Counted from the stretch's first letter, positions 1 through 7,019 are shown. The stretch: DNA of 7,019 nucleotides from Rhodanobacter sp. UBA5168 (GCA_002413455.1 DHXA01000113.1:20834-27852); one strand, 5' to 3'. Numbers and translations are program-made. Notes: generated from the letters alone by a model not told the origin.

Positions 1-948
1 GCCAAGCCGACCTATACCGACATTTTCGGCGACTGGCTGTGTGATCAGGCCGCGGCCGACGAACGCCTGCTGGCGATCACGCCTGCGATGCGCGAAGGTT
101 CCGGACTGGTACGTTTCTCCAGGGAATACCCGCAGCGCTACTTCGACGTGGCGATCGCCGAACAACATGCGGTCACCCTGGCTGCCGGCATGGCCTGCGA
201 AGGCGCCAAACCCGTCGTGGCGATCTACTCCACCTTCCTGCAACGCGCCTACGATCAGGCGATCCACGACGTGGCACTGCAGAATCTCGACGTGACCTTC
301 GCGATCGATCGCGCGGGCGTGGTCGGTCCGGACGGCGCCACCCACTCGGGCAGCTTCGACCTCACCTTCCTGCGCTGCCTGCCCAACATGTTGATCATGG
401 CGCCGGCCGACGAGAACGAGTGCCGCATGATGCTGAGCACCGGCTTCCAGCATCAGGGCCCCGCCGCGGTGCGTTACCCGCGTGGCAGCGGCCCTGGCGC
501 CGCGATTCATCAGCAGCTCGATACGCTGCCGATCGGCAAGGCCGAGCTGCGCCGGCGCGGCCATGGTCTGGCCCTGCTCAGTTTCGGCGCGATGCTGGCA
601 CCGGCCGCGACAGTCGCTGCCGAACTCGACGCCACGCTGGTCAACATGCGCTTCGTCAAACCGCTGGATGAGGCGACGATCGTGGAGCTGGCGAAGACCC
701 ACAACGCCTTCGTCACCCTGGAAGACAACGCCATCGCCGGCGGTGCCGGCTCCGCCGTGGCCGAGTGCCTGGCCGCGCATGGCATCGCCCTGCCGATCCT
801 TCATCTTGGCCTTCCAGACGTCTATCTGGAACACGGCAGCCGTGAAGAAGTGCTGAGCATGGCCGGCCTCGATCTGCCCGGCATCCGCAACGCCATCCAT
901 GCGCGCTTTCCGCAACCGAATACCGCGAACATGGCCAGCGCAGGCTGA
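1..948 (+). CDS. dxs: 1-deoxy-D-xylulose-5-phosphate synthase, C-terminal half (5' end outside window)
   Basis: This thiamine-diphosphate enzyme condenses pyruvate with glyceraldehyde 3-phosphate to make 1-deoxy-D-xylulose 5-phosphate. That is the first step of the MEP isoprenoid pathway and also feeds thiamine and pyridoxal synthesis; the enzyme is cytosolic. The frame is open from base 1, giving 315 residues and a TGA stop. The family is about 620-640 residues, so roughly the first half is missing. Visible landmarks by fragment residue: AIAEQHA at 51-57, whose Glu54 corresponds to the catalytic Glu370 of E. coli Dxs; [11 protein letters not shown] at 76-86; [15 protein letters not shown] at 103-117, the substrate-pocket loop; and RYPRG at 158-162. 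These belong to the transketolase-like pyrimidine-binding domain. The remaining ~150 residues form the transketolase C-terminal domain, with an intact [14 protein letters not shown] segment. No defect is seen. It faces prmC tail to tail and is followed by a terminator, so it ends its transcription unit. Identification is secure. Confidence 0.97.
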   Translation, partial: AKPTYTDIFGDWLCDQAAADERLLAITPAMREGSGLVRFSREYPQRYFDVAIAEQHAVTLAAGMACEGAKPVVAIYSTFLQRAYDQAIHDVALQNLDVTFAIDRAGVVGPDGATHSGSFDLTFLRCLPNMLIMAPADENECRMMLSTGFQHQGPAAVRYPRGSGPGAAIHQQLDTLPIGKAELRRRGHGLALLSFGAMLAPAATVAAELDATLVNMRFVKPLDEATIVELAKTHNAFVTLEDNAIAGGAGSAVAECLAAHGIALPILHLGLPDVYLEHGSREEVLSMAGLDLPGIRNAIHARFPQPNTANMASAG

Positions 949-956
949 AACGGATG

Positions 957-972
957 CATGGTTCCGACCATG
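957..972 (+). other. Small perfect hairpin after the dxs stop codon
   Basis: CATGGT and ACCATG form a perfect 6-bp inverted repeat around a TCCG tetraloop, 8 nt after the dxs stop. It directly abuts the stem of the following terminator, so the dxs transcript would end in two tandem hairpins. It has no T-run of its own. It may protect the 3' end or aid termination; that role is inference. Confidence 0.5.
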
Positions 973-1003
973 AACGCCCCGCCTCGTGTGGGGCGTTTTG
1001 TTT
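973..1003 (+). terminator. Rho-independent terminator of dxs
   Basis: AACGCCCC (973-980) pairs perfectly with GGGGCGTT (990-997) around a 9-nt loop, giving an 8-bp GC-rich stem. It is followed by a T-rich tail, TTTTGTTTG, which overlaps the end of the stem. The tail is on the + strand, so this terminates dxs. Read from the - strand the hairpin has only two T residues after it, so it is at best a weak terminator for the convergent prmC unit, which ends 7 bases beyond the tail. Confidence 0.85.
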
Positions 1004-1009
1004 GCGCGG

Positions 1010-1831
1010 TCAGCGACGCCCGCCGCTGACGCGATCGCGCCGCTCCAGATCCTGGGCGGTGAATACTTCGAGATAACCCGCCTCGTGCAGCAATGCACGA
1101 GAGGCGTCGCCCTGATTCCAGCCATGCTCGAACAGCAGCCAGCCATCGGGGTTCAGATGCGTGCGCGCATCGCGCACGATGCGGCGGATATCGTCGAGGC
1201 CATCGGCACCTGAAGCCAGGGCGTCGGCCGGCTCGAAGCGCAGATCACCCTGCCCCAGATGTGGGTCGGCGGCCTCGATGTACGGCGGATTGGAAACGAT
1301 CAGATCGAAGCGTTGACCGGCCAGCGGCGCCAGCCAGTCGCCGTGCACGAAAGCGACATTGTTGATGGTGTGACGCTGCGCATTACGCCTGGCAACGGCG
1401 AGGGCAGCAGCGCTCGCGTCGGTGGCGATCACCTGCGCGTGCGGTCGTTCGCGTGCAATGGCCAGCGCGATCGCACCGCTGCCGGTGCCAAGATCGGACA
1501 CGCTGCAAGCGCCATCCTGCGGCAAGCGCTGCAACGCCAGTTCGACCAGCAACTCGGTCTCCGGGCGCGGGATCAGCGTGGCTGGAGTCACTTCCAGGTC
1601 CAGCGACCAGAAGCCGCGGTGACCGGTGATATAGGCCACCGGCTCGCCGTTCGCGCGACGATCGAGCAATCTCGCGTAAGCCGTCTGGACGTCCCTGTCC
1701 GGCACGTCGTCGGCATGGGTGAACAGCCAGCTGCGCGGCTGCTTCACGACGTGCAGCAGCAGCAGCTCGGCATCGAGACGCTCACCGAGCCGCTGCGCAG
1801 CCGCAGCCAGCATGCTGCGTACGTCAGTCAT
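1010..1831 (-). CDS. prmC: Peptide chain release factor N5-glutamine methyltransferase
   Basis: PrmC (HemK) uses S-adenosylmethionine to methylate the glutamine of the GGQ motif in release factors RF1 and RF2, which improves peptide release at stop codons; it is cytosolic. From the chosen ATG the protein has 273 residues, close to the 277 of E. coli PrmC. Residues 1-75 are the helical N-terminal domain with [14 protein letters not shown] at 62-75. [11 protein letters not shown] follows at 85-95. The SAM-binding motif [12 protein letters not shown] is at 113-124, and NPPY at 181-184 is the substrate-glutamine motif, in the context [14 protein letters not shown]. The open frame extends 32 codons further upstream, but that extension is arginine-rich, unlike the family, and lies inside the preceding gene, so the ATG at 1831 is preferred. 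Its Shine-Dalgarno is poor; the start overlaps the stop of the upstream gene, suggesting translational coupling. In many bacteria prmC follows prfA; here it follows a large membrane-protein gene instead. Confidence 0.96.
   Translation of the reverse strand: MTDVRSMLAAAAQRLGERLDAELLLLHVVKQPRSWLFTHADDVPDRDVQTAYARLLDRRANGEPVAYITGHRGFWSLDLEVTPATLIPRPETELLVELALQRLPQDGACSVSDLGTGSGAIALAIARERPHAQVIATDASAAALAVARRNAQRHTINNVAFVHGDWLAPLAGQRFDLIVSNPPYIEAADPHLGQGDLRFEPADALASGADGLDDIRRIVRDARTHLNPDGWLLFEHGWNQGDASRALLHEAGYLEVFTAQDLERRDRVSGGRR
1824..1831 (-). promoter_or_regulatory. Start-stop overlap coupling prmC to the upstream gene
   Basis: On the - strand the 8-nt string ATGACTGA contains the prmC start (ATG) and, in another frame, the stop (TGA) of the large membrane-protein gene. 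Upstream of this ATG there is only a weak purine stretch (CCGAG, about 10 nt away). Ribosomes finishing the first gene would therefore be the likely source of initiation on prmC. The overlap is seen directly; the coupling is inference. Confidence 0.75.
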
Positions 1832-4800
1832 CGTGCGGCGACTCGGTGCCGGCCGGCGGCCGCTGCGGCGGCGCCACGCCGGGTTTCGGCTCGTGCTTGC
1901 GCCAGTAGCCGCCGCGCGTCCACGCACCGAATGCCCAGCGCAACCAGCCGATCAGCGCATTCGCCAGCCACAGCGCCCACGCCAGCATGGCCAGCTTGTA
2001 GACCCACAGCGAGACGCTGAACACGCCGCCGCTCGGCAGTGCATTGGCACTTTGATCGGCGAACCAATGCAGGTTCCATGCACTGGAGTCGTTGCCCGCC
2101 ACATGCATGTCCGGCAGGCCGAGCAATCCCGTCGGCACCGCGCTTATCAACACGGTGAGGGCCAGCAACGTGAGTGCAGCGAGACCGAACTGCAGCAGGT
2201 TGAATCTTGTCGCGCTGAGCCGTTCTGCAGGCGCGCCACGCGCGCGCAGGCCCAGCAGGATCAACCACAGCACCACCAGCGCATAGGCGCTCCAGGCGAA
2301 CGCGGAGAAGCCCAGTCCGAGCAGCAGCCAGTGATGGAAGCGCAGCGGCGTCGGCGCAAACCGCGCGAGCAGCCATGCCGCCAGCAGCAGCACGATCAGC
2401 TGCGACCAGTACAGCACCGCCGGCCCCACCGTCGGCCCCCACGTCCACAGCACCCAGCGATCCTGCGGCAGCCCCAGTGTCAGGTCGATGTTCGCCACCG
2501 GCGCGTGCAGGGCGAACGTCGGCGTGCGGATGCTTGCGGCCACACCGTGCGGCTCGCGCAGGCGCAGCGCGTAGTCGTGCTCGCCCGGCAACAGCGGCAG
2601 GCTGAGCTTGCCGTCGCGCACGGCGAGGTTGATCGGCTGGTTGTCGCGCCGCGCCTCCAGCAGCTCGGCGCCTGCCGGCAGATCGATTGCATGCTCGCCA
2701 CCTCGCGTGCTGCGCGCATGCAGGCCAAGCGTGGTCTCACTCGCACGCTCGCCTGCCGTGCTGCTCAGCTGCACATGATCGAAGGCCAGACTGTCACCCG
2801 CCACCGCCACCGGCTGGCTGAAGGCGAGCTGCAGGCTCTCGCCCGGCAAGGGCTGATACAGCAGGCCGTCGTCACTGGCACTCGTCGGCACGCCCTTGGC
2901 ATCGACGTGCCACATCGGCGCAGCCTGGATTTCCCACACTTCCGCGCGCTCGCCGAGGGCCGGCGCCTTCAGCGCAAGCTGGTTTGCATGGTCGAGCCGG
3001 CTGGTCCAGCTCACGCTGTCGCTGTTCGCGTTGAAGGTGATGCTGATGCGGCCATCCTTGACCAGCGCATCGTCGCCCAGCGGATGCTCGCCGGGCAGCA
3101 GCGGCAGCGTGGTGCTGAAGCCGCCCTGCTCCGGCGCGATGCGTTCGGCCACATTTTGCACCGTCCAGTCGAGACCCAGCACCAGGGTCCGGGTCAGCCG
3201 CACATAGGGCGGAAAGTTCTGTACCGGCGGCAGGGTCTTGCCGTCGCTGGCGGTGCGCACGCGATGCAAGGCGATGCTGTCGCCCAGCGCACGGCCGTCG
3301 TCGACACCATCCAGCGACCAGCCCTGACCGGTGAACGTGACGCGCTGCGGGCGCTGCGCAAAACGCAGGCTGGCACTGTCCGTATCGGCGATGCGGTAGT
3401 GCAGACCGACCCGGTGCACGCCGCGATCCAGCCGCAGCAGCAGCTGACCGGCATTGCGTGTGAGCGGTGCGTCGGCATGGCCGTCCACGGCGACATCGAG
3501 CAACTGCAGGGCGTCATCCGCCTGCGGCAACGGCAGTGCCACCGGCGTGCCGATATGCGCTTCCAGCTCGACATCGAGTGCGTCGCCATTGGCCTGCAAC
3601 TGCGCCTGCGCCAGATCGGCGCAGGCCGGCGCGCACTGCGGCGCCTCGGTCAGCCGGTTGCGCAATTGATCGAGCAGTTGCGGAGTCGGCAGAGTCTGCG
3701 CATGCGCGCCATGCGGCAGCAGCGCGAGGGCCAGCAACGCGGCACCCACCATGTTGCGGCCGCCCCAGTCGGACCAGCGCCCACGCAACGGCAACAGCAG
3801 CGTCGATACCAGCCTGGCCAGCAGCACCGCCAGCAATACGACCATCGCCACACGCAGCAAGCGCACCAGCCACGCGGGCGCGATCACCAGCCGGGTGCTC
3901 TGGTCCGCTGTCACCGGCCCGGACCAGCCCAGTCGGTAGTTGTTGCCTTCGTTCCAGTGCGGCATGCCGGTGCCGGCCTGGATCACGCTGCGGATGTCGA
4001 TCTCATTGTTTCCACGAACTGATTGTCCACTGACTATTACGCCACCCAGATTTTGCGCTTTCGAATCCACAACACCGGGAGCACGCAACGCCGCAGATGA
4101 TGACAAGGACATTGCATCATTCGCCAGCGACTCAGTGGGCGGTGCGGGAGGCGGGGGTGGTGGCGCCTGCACTGCATTCTGCGAGATCTCTTCGACGGCG
4201 GGCGGCGGGATGAAATTCGCCGAGACGATGCGACCCTGGCTGCCGCTCTCCAATTGCGGATGCAGCGCGTACTGCAATTGCGTGGCGGCGAACGGCAGCG
4301 TCCACAGCACGGCCAGTGCAAAAACCGTCAACGCGCCGATGCGCGCCGAGAACCGCAGGCGACCTTCCGGCAGCGCGCGCAGCAACAGCGTCAACGCCAG
4401 CGTCAGGGCCAGCGTCCACAGCGGCGCATGGCTCTCATGCTGCGCCAGCGCGAGATAGCCGGCCGCCAGCAGCGCCCACGGCCAGCCGAGCAGACGGCCG
4501 GCCAGCAGCGCGATCAACGCCACCACGAACAGGTCGAGCAGGCTCCATTGCCCGACCCATGAATCGGGCGAACGATCGGCTCCGACCGCGCCGAGCAGGC
4601 GGTAACCCGCAGGCAAGTGCAAGGTGGCCTGGATGCCTTCCAGCGGCAGCTGCCAACCCGCACTCGGGATCGCGCCGCCATAGCTGGCGAGGCGCAGGCC
4701 GGCATTGAGGTCGAGCTGCTGCTCGCGCAGCTCCACGCCGCTGCGATCGTTGGCGCCCCTGGTGATCAGCAGCGGTTCGCCGGCCTGTGCTGCACGCTGC

Positions 4801-5945
4801 AGCTGCCACGGCGCCGCCACGTCCAGCCGCTGGTGATGACGCAGCTCGCCGGTGAGATGATCGGCCACGCCGAGGCCTGCGCCGTCGAAGTCCAGCCACA
4901 ACTCGCGCTGCAGGTGCAGCTGGTCGCCCTGGCCGCCTTCGTCGCCACGCGTGCCCTGCTCGATCGCCAGACCGGCGCTGTCGTCCAGCGCATAGGCCGG
5001 CAGGTCGCTCCACACGGACGGCACGCCAGCCTGGGCCGCATCGGTGGCATGGCCTTCCACGCGCGTGCTGCGCAGGCCGGTGTCGTCGGCGTAGCTCCAG
5101 ATTTCCTGCTGCGGCCATGGCGTGGCCGGCAACTTCAGCGCGACCTTGCCCAGCGGCGCGACGCTGCGGGCGGCGAGCGTGATCGTCCAGTGTCCCGGCC
5201 GCAGCTGCACGCGCAGGCGGCCATCGTTCTCCAGCCGTGCCGGCAGATCGCCGGTCAGCGCGGTGGCGACGAAGCCGTCCGGCAATGCCGGCCCCAGCAA
5301 CTGCTCGCGCGCGCTGCCGGTGACGTTGAGCTGCAGCAGCGTATGCAGCGTCGCCGGCAGGCCGTCTTCGAGGCGGCGATAAACGCGCAGCGACAAGGCA
5401 TCGGCCGCCCGCTGTGCCGCGGCAGCTTCGCCCAGAGTGAGCTGGTCGCCGTTGCGTTCGATACGCGCAACGGCCGCACCGTCGACGCTCAATGCAACCA
5501 GTCCGATCGTGCCCGGCACGCGCACTCGTGCGGGGCGCGAAGTCCACGGCAACGTACCGCTCAACTGATAATCGCCTGGCGTCAGCCAAAGCATCGGCAC
5601 GCCAGCGCGCTGCAGCACCGTGGCCATCTGCTTGTTCGCGTTGACCTGCTGTGGCCAGTTTCTTTCGTCGCCCGGCAGCGCTACCCACCCCGGTGCGTCC
5701 ACGTGGACGTCCAGGCTGAAACGGCCGCCGTCCTTGCTGGCATCGAGGGTCAGGCGACCGGGCCACGCGCACTGATAGCTGCCCTCGCCCGGCATCTGGT
5801 TGGCGAGGAACGGACAGTCGTGCTGCGGCACGTCGTGCAGCACCCAGCCCTGCCAGTCGCGCAACGGCGGCGGTACGTCCTGTGCCAGCAACGGTGCGGC
5901 GAGCAGCAGCCCCAGACTCAGCAATCCGGCCAATCGACGAAACAT
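1824..5945 (-). CDS. Large exported multi-pass membrane protein of unknown function (1373 aa, two-module)
   Basis: I do not recognise a named family. From memory, unverified, similar large proteins occur as hypothetical proteins in other proteobacteria. The ATG at 5945 is chosen because it begins a signal peptide ([21 protein letters not shown], cleavage likely after Ala21) and has AGGGAG six bases upstream; the frame itself opens 34 codons earlier. Layout by residue: 22-466 soluble, beta-rich, presumably periplasmic, with Cys44 and Cys59; four membrane helices at about 467-554; a linker at 555-690 with a proline run at 595-603 and the strings [10 protein letters not shown] and LGWSGPV; a helix at about 694-719; a second signal-like hydrophobic segment at 731-749; a second beta-rich domain at 750-1170 with Cys771 and Cys775; membrane segments at about 1176-1196, 1205-1234, 1248-1274 and 1312-1340; then a short charged, proline-rich cytoplasmic tail. 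There is no enzymatic motif I can name. A scaffold, envelope-assembly or sensing role is possible but unsupported. It is the first gene of a unit with prmC. The coding frame is certain; function is unknown. Confidence 0.9.
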   Translation of the reverse strand: MFRRLAGLLSLGLLLAAPLLAQDVPPPLRDWQGWVLHDVPQHDCPFLANQMPGEGSYQCAWPGRLTLDASKDGGRFSLDVHVDAPGWVALPGDERNWPQQVNANKQMATVLQRAGVPMLWLTPGDYQLSGTLPWTSRPARVRVPGTIGLVALSVDGAAVARIERNGDQLTLGEAAAAQRAADALSLRVYRRLEDGLPATLHTLLQLNVTGSAREQLLGPALPDGFVATALTGDLPARLENDGRLRVQLRPGHWTITLAARSVAPLGKVALKLPATPWPQQEIWSYADDTGLRSTRVEGHATDAAQAGVPSVWSDLPAYALDDSAGLAIEQGTRGDEGGQGDQLHLQRELWLDFDGAGLGVADHLTGELRHHQRLDVAAPWQLQRAAQAGEPLLITRGANDRSGVELREQQLDLNAGLRLASYGGAIPSAGWQLPLEGIQATLHLPAGYRLLGAVGADRSPDSWVGQWSLLDLFVVALIALLAGRLLGWPWALLAAGYLALAQHESHAPLWTLALTLALTLLLRALPEGRLRFSARIGALTVFALAVLWTLPFAATQLQYALHPQLESGSQGRIVSANFIPPPAVEEISQNAVQAPPPPPPAPPTESLANDAMSLSSSAALRAPGVVDSKAQNLGGVIVSGQSVRGNNEIDIRSVIQAGTGMPHWNEGNNYRLGWSGPVTADQSTRLVIAPAWLVRLLRVAMVVLLAVLLARLVSTLLLPLRGRWSDWGGRNMVGAALLALALLPHGAHAQTLPTPQLLDQLRNRLTEAPQCAPACADLAQAQLQANGDALDVELEAHIGTPVALPLPQADDALQLLDVAVDGHADAPLTRNAGQLLLRLDRGVHRVGLHYRIADTDSASLRFAQRPQRVTFTGQGWSLDGVDDGRALGDSIALHRVRTASDGKTLPPVQNFPPYVRLTRTLVLGLDWTVQNVAERIAPEQGGFSTTLPLLPGEHPLGDDALVKDGRISITFNANSDSVSWTSRLDHANQLALKAPALGERAEVWEIQAAPMWHVDAKGVPTSASDDGLLYQPLPGESLQLAFSQPVAVAGDSLAFDHVQLSSTAGERASETTLGLHARSTRGGEHAIDLPAGAELLEARRDNQPINLAVRDGKLSLPLLPGEHDYALRLREPHGVAASIRTPTFALHAPVANIDLTLGLPQDRWVLWTWGPTVGPAVLYWSQLIVLLLAAWLLARFAPTPLRFHHWLLLGLGFSAFAWSAYALVVLWLILLGLRARGAPAERLSATRFNLLQFGLAALTLLALTVLISAVPTGLLGLPDMHVAGNDSSAWNLHWFADQSANALPSGGVFSVSLWVYKLAMLAWALWLANALIGWLRWAFGAWTRGGYWRKHEPKPGVAPPQRPPAGTESPHDD
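3696..3758 (-). other. Internal signal-peptide-like segment in the large membrane protein
   Basis: Residues 730-750 read as an arginine, a methionine, a hydrophobic core ([12 protein letters not shown]) and an AHA-Q ending that fits a signal peptidase I site after residue 749. Basic residues (RGRW, GGR) precede it. This is what the start of an exported protein looks like, in the middle of one open frame. It could act as a membrane anchor, be cleaved, or be a relic of a gene fusion. No cleavage can be shown from sequence. Confidence 0.55.
4000..4166 (-). other. Proline-rich, AT-enriched linker with a TonB-box-like string
   Basis: Residues 594-603 are [10 protein letters not shown], followed by a serine-, alanine- and asparagine-rich stretch to about residue 649, then a more conserved-looking block. 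By hand count, bases 4001-4130 are about 51% GC, clearly below the surrounding coding sequence. Residues 632-640 read NLGGVIVSG, resembling the N-terminal TonB-box region of TonB-dependent receptors. The segment lies between two membrane helices and is probably exposed in the periplasm and disordered. The composition is observed; the TonB comparison is by eye only. Confidence 0.5.
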
Positions 5946-5951
5946 GCGTTT

Positions 5952-5957
5952 CTCCCT
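5952..5957 (-). promoter_or_regulatory. Shine-Dalgarno of the large membrane-protein gene
   Basis: On the - strand AGGGAG lies six bases before the ATG at 5945. It is the best ribosome site near the 5' end of this frame and decides the start in favour of the signal-peptide methionine over the upstream in-frame start at 6047. Confidence 0.75.
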
Positions 5958-5958
5958 G

Positions 5959-5978
5959 TGTGCCGTGTGGCCGGCACA
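5959..5978 (-). promoter_or_regulatory. Inverted repeat in the leader of the large membrane-protein gene
   Basis: TGTGCCG and CGGCACA form a perfect 7-bp inverted repeat with a 6-nt spacer. It sits directly upstream of the Shine-Dalgarno and abuts a candidate -10 box. In RNA it would be a hairpin next to the ribosome site; in DNA it could be an operator covering the transcription start. No regulator can be named. Confidence 0.4.
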
Positions 5979-5983
5979 GTGTA
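5978..5983 (-). promoter_or_regulatory. Candidate -10 element for the large gene-prmC unit
   Basis: On the - strand TACACT matches the sigma-70 -10 consensus at four of six positions and would give a leader of about 25-30 nt. I find no good -35 box 16-18 bases upstream, so this is a weak prediction. A promoter for the unit must lie somewhere in the 254-bp divergent gap because the next gene is on the other strand. Confidence 0.3.
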
Positions 5984-6154
5984 AGTGGAACATGCCGGCG
6001 CGTAGCGACACCTGCGTCAGTGGTGACAGACCGGCGGGCCGCAGCACACCGATGACAGTTCAACGCAGCTGGCCGACCAAAGGGGTTGAAGCCAAAAGAG
6101 GTGAAGGTCGGTTTTGCGCTGACGCTGCATTCGGTGACCGGTTTCGCCACGCCG

Positions 6155-6160
6155 TATAGT
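6155..6160 (+). promoter_or_regulatory. Candidate -10 element for the oxidoreductase gene
   Basis: TATAGT matches the sigma-70 -10 consensus at five of six positions and lies 40 bases before the ATG, giving a leader of roughly 33 nt. The region 16-18 bases upstream (around TCGGTGACCG) does not hold a convincing -35 box, so an activator or a weak promoter is possible. Confidence 0.4.
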
Positions 6161-6189
6161 CGCAGGCCAACCGCCTTCTTTTCCCACAC

Positions 6190-6195
6190 GGTGAA
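6190..6195 (+). promoter_or_regulatory. Weak Shine-Dalgarno before the oxidoreductase start
   Basis: GGTGAA lies four bases before the ATG at 6200. It is short and close, but with the family-typical N-terminus it supports this ATG over the in-frame TTG at 6086. Confidence 0.45.
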
Positions 6196-6199
6196 CCGC

Positions 6200-7019
6200 A
6201 TGTCCCTCATCAATCGCCAGTTGCGCCTCAAGACCCGCCCCGAAGGCCTGGTCACCCGCGAGGATTTCGACCTGGTCGAACAAGCCGTGCCCGAACTGAA
6301 AGACGGCGAAGTGCTGGTGCGCGTGCTGTACCTCTCGATGGACCCGACCAACCGCGTGTGGATGCGCGACATTCCCCAATACCTGCCACCGGTGGCGATC
6401 GGCGAAGTGATGCGCGCGCTCGGTCTCGGTCGCGTGGTGCAGTCGCGTTCGATGCAGTACCGCGAGGGCGACCTGGTGCAGGGCGTCACGGGCTGGCAGG
6501 ACTATCTGGTATTTCACGACAGTGCCAAGGGCTATGTCCGCCTGCCCGCCGACCCCGGCATTCCGCTGCCCACCCTGCTCGGCGCCGCCGGCATGAGCGG
6601 CGTCACTGCCTACTACGGCCTGACTGAATCGCCCCGGTACAACCCAGCGAGACCCTGGTGGTTTCTGCAGCGGCAGGCTCGGTCGGTTCCATCGCCGGGC
6701 AGATCGGCAAGATCATGGGCGCCCGCGTGGTCGGCATCACCGGCGGCGCCGACAAATGCCGCTACCTCATTGACGAGCTCGGCTTCGATGCCGCCGTCGA
6801 CTACAAGGCCGCGGACTTCAAGCAACAGCTCAAGGTCGCCACGCCCGACGGCGTGCACGTGAACTTCGAGAACGTGGGCGGCGAGGTGATGCGCGCGGTG
6901 CTCTCACGCATGGTGATCGGCGGACGCGTCGCGTTGTGCGGGCTGATCTCCGGTTACAACAGCGGCGAGCGGCCCAGCGATGACTTCGGTGTGTTCGTGA
7001 TGAAGCGGTTGAGCATGCG
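6200..7019 (+). pseudogene. NADP-dependent oxidoreductase, YncB/CurA (LTB4 dehydrogenase-like) MDR family; frameshifted and cut by window end
   Basis: Relatives are zinc-independent medium-chain reductases that use NADPH to reduce the double bond of enones and similar electrophiles; the substrate here is unknown. The ATG at 6200 begins MSLINRQLRLKTRPEG, a typical N-terminus. The GroES-like domain follows with LYLSMDPTNRVWM at 43-55, VTGWQDY at 96-102 and GMSGVTAYYG at 131-140. After codon 143 the first frame becomes nonsense (it stops at 6862), and the protein resumes one frame over: from 6649 it reads ETLVVSAAAGSVGSIAGQIG, the AAxGxxG nucleotide-binding loop, then GITGGADKCRYL, where Lys and Arg fit NADPH phosphate binding. 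It stays open to the window end. About 274 codons of a ~340-residue family are present. One missing base explains the break. Both halves look well conserved, so either the mutation is recent or it is a sequencing error. It is divergent from the large membrane-protein gene. Confidence 0.88.
6626..6648 (+). other. Frameshift site (one base missing) in the oxidoreductase gene
   Basis: Frame 1 is family-like through Gly-Leu-Thr-Glu (ends at 6628), and the shifted frame is family-like from Glu at 6649. Adding one A at 6627-6628 restores EIAPVQPSETLVV; adding one C to the CCCC run at 6632-6635 restores ESPPVQPSETLVV. Both give the length expected for the family between these landmarks. The A version is slightly favoured because relatives often have Glu-Ile here, while the C run is the more error-prone homopolymer. 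Confidence 0.85.

Noticed and set aside
973..997. Bidirectional terminator serving prmC as well as dxs
   Set aside because: On the - strand the stem is followed by only two T residues and then mixed sequence, so termination of prmC there is not supported.
1832..1927. 32-codon N-terminal extension of prmC
   Set aside because: The extension is an arginine-rich string without family similarity; starting at 1831 gives the usual length and a start-stop overlap with the upstream gene.
1719..4022. 767-codon open frame on the + strand opposite the large gene
   Set aside because: Its translation is dominated by Q, R, H and A with no recognisable domain, as expected for the antisense of a GC-rich gene. 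It covers prmC and the large gene, which have a clear SAM domain and membrane segments respectively.
4617..5984. 455-codon open frame on the + strand opposite the N-terminal half of the large gene
   Set aside because: It has the same Q/R/A-rich shadow composition; the opposite strand has a signal peptide, a ribosome site and a plausible protein.
6020..6032. Short inverted repeat GTCA/TGAC in the divergent gap
   Set aside because: Only four base pairs per arm; expected by chance in a sequence of this size.
5946..6047. 34-codon N-terminal extension of the large membrane protein
   Set aside because: It would bury the signal peptide and lacks a ribosome site as good as AGGGAG before the ATG at 5945.
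6086..6199. TTG start 38 codons upstream for the oxidoreductase
   Set aside because: The added residues do not resemble the family N-terminus, and the candidate -10 at 6155-6160 would lie inside the coding region.
4435..6489. 684-codon open frame on the - strand in another frame
   Set aside because: It runs across the divergent promoter region and antisense to the oxidoreductase, and its product is arginine- and alanine-rich without domains.
6017..6517. 166-codon open frame on the - strand opposite the oxidoreductase
   Set aside because: It is histidine-rich, typical of antisense to this kind of gene, and overlaps the well-conserved GroES-like domain on the + strand.

Overview
The window looks like chromosomal DNA of a high-GC gammaproteobacterium. 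Gene content and protein style (a dxs end facing prmC, and alanine- and proline-rich, high-GC coding) suggest the Xanthomonadales, perhaps Rhodanobacteraceae (Rhodanobacter, Dyella, Luteibacter or relatives). That placement is inference from sequence style; no marker gene settles it. I see no RNA gene, insertion sequence, prophage, CRISPR array or attachment site.

Layout: (1) Bases 1-948, + strand, hold the C-terminal half of dxs, the first enzyme of the MEP isoprenoid pathway. It is followed by two back-to-back hairpins, the second a rho-independent terminator. (2) Convergent to dxs, on the - strand, lies a two-gene unit of 4.1 kb. The promoter-proximal gene (1824-5945) encodes a 1373-residue exported, multi-spanning membrane protein of unknown function. 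The distal gene is prmC (1010-1831), the glutamine methyltransferase of peptide release factors, whose start codon overlaps the stop of the large gene by 8 nt. (3) A 254-bp divergent intergenic region (5946-6199) carries weak promoter candidates for both directions and an inverted repeat in the leader of the large gene. (4) Bases 6200-7019, + strand, hold an NADPH-dependent medium-chain oxidoreductase of the YncB/CurA (leukotriene B4 dehydrogenase-like) family. It is broken by a one-base frameshift near 6626-6648 and runs off the window.

The housekeeping genes (dxs, prmC) are ordinary. The large membrane protein is the least explained object. It appears to be built from two parallel modules. 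Each begins with a signal-peptide-like segment, has a cysteine pair shortly afterwards (the only four cysteines in the protein), continues as a beta-rich periplasmic domain, and ends in a cluster of membrane helices. The modules are joined by a proline-rich, relatively AT-rich linker that contains a TonB-box-like string. Its translational coupling to prmC suggests shared expression, not necessarily shared function.

The very long open frames opposite the large gene are judged to be GC-driven shadows. No stretch over 300 bases lacks a gene.
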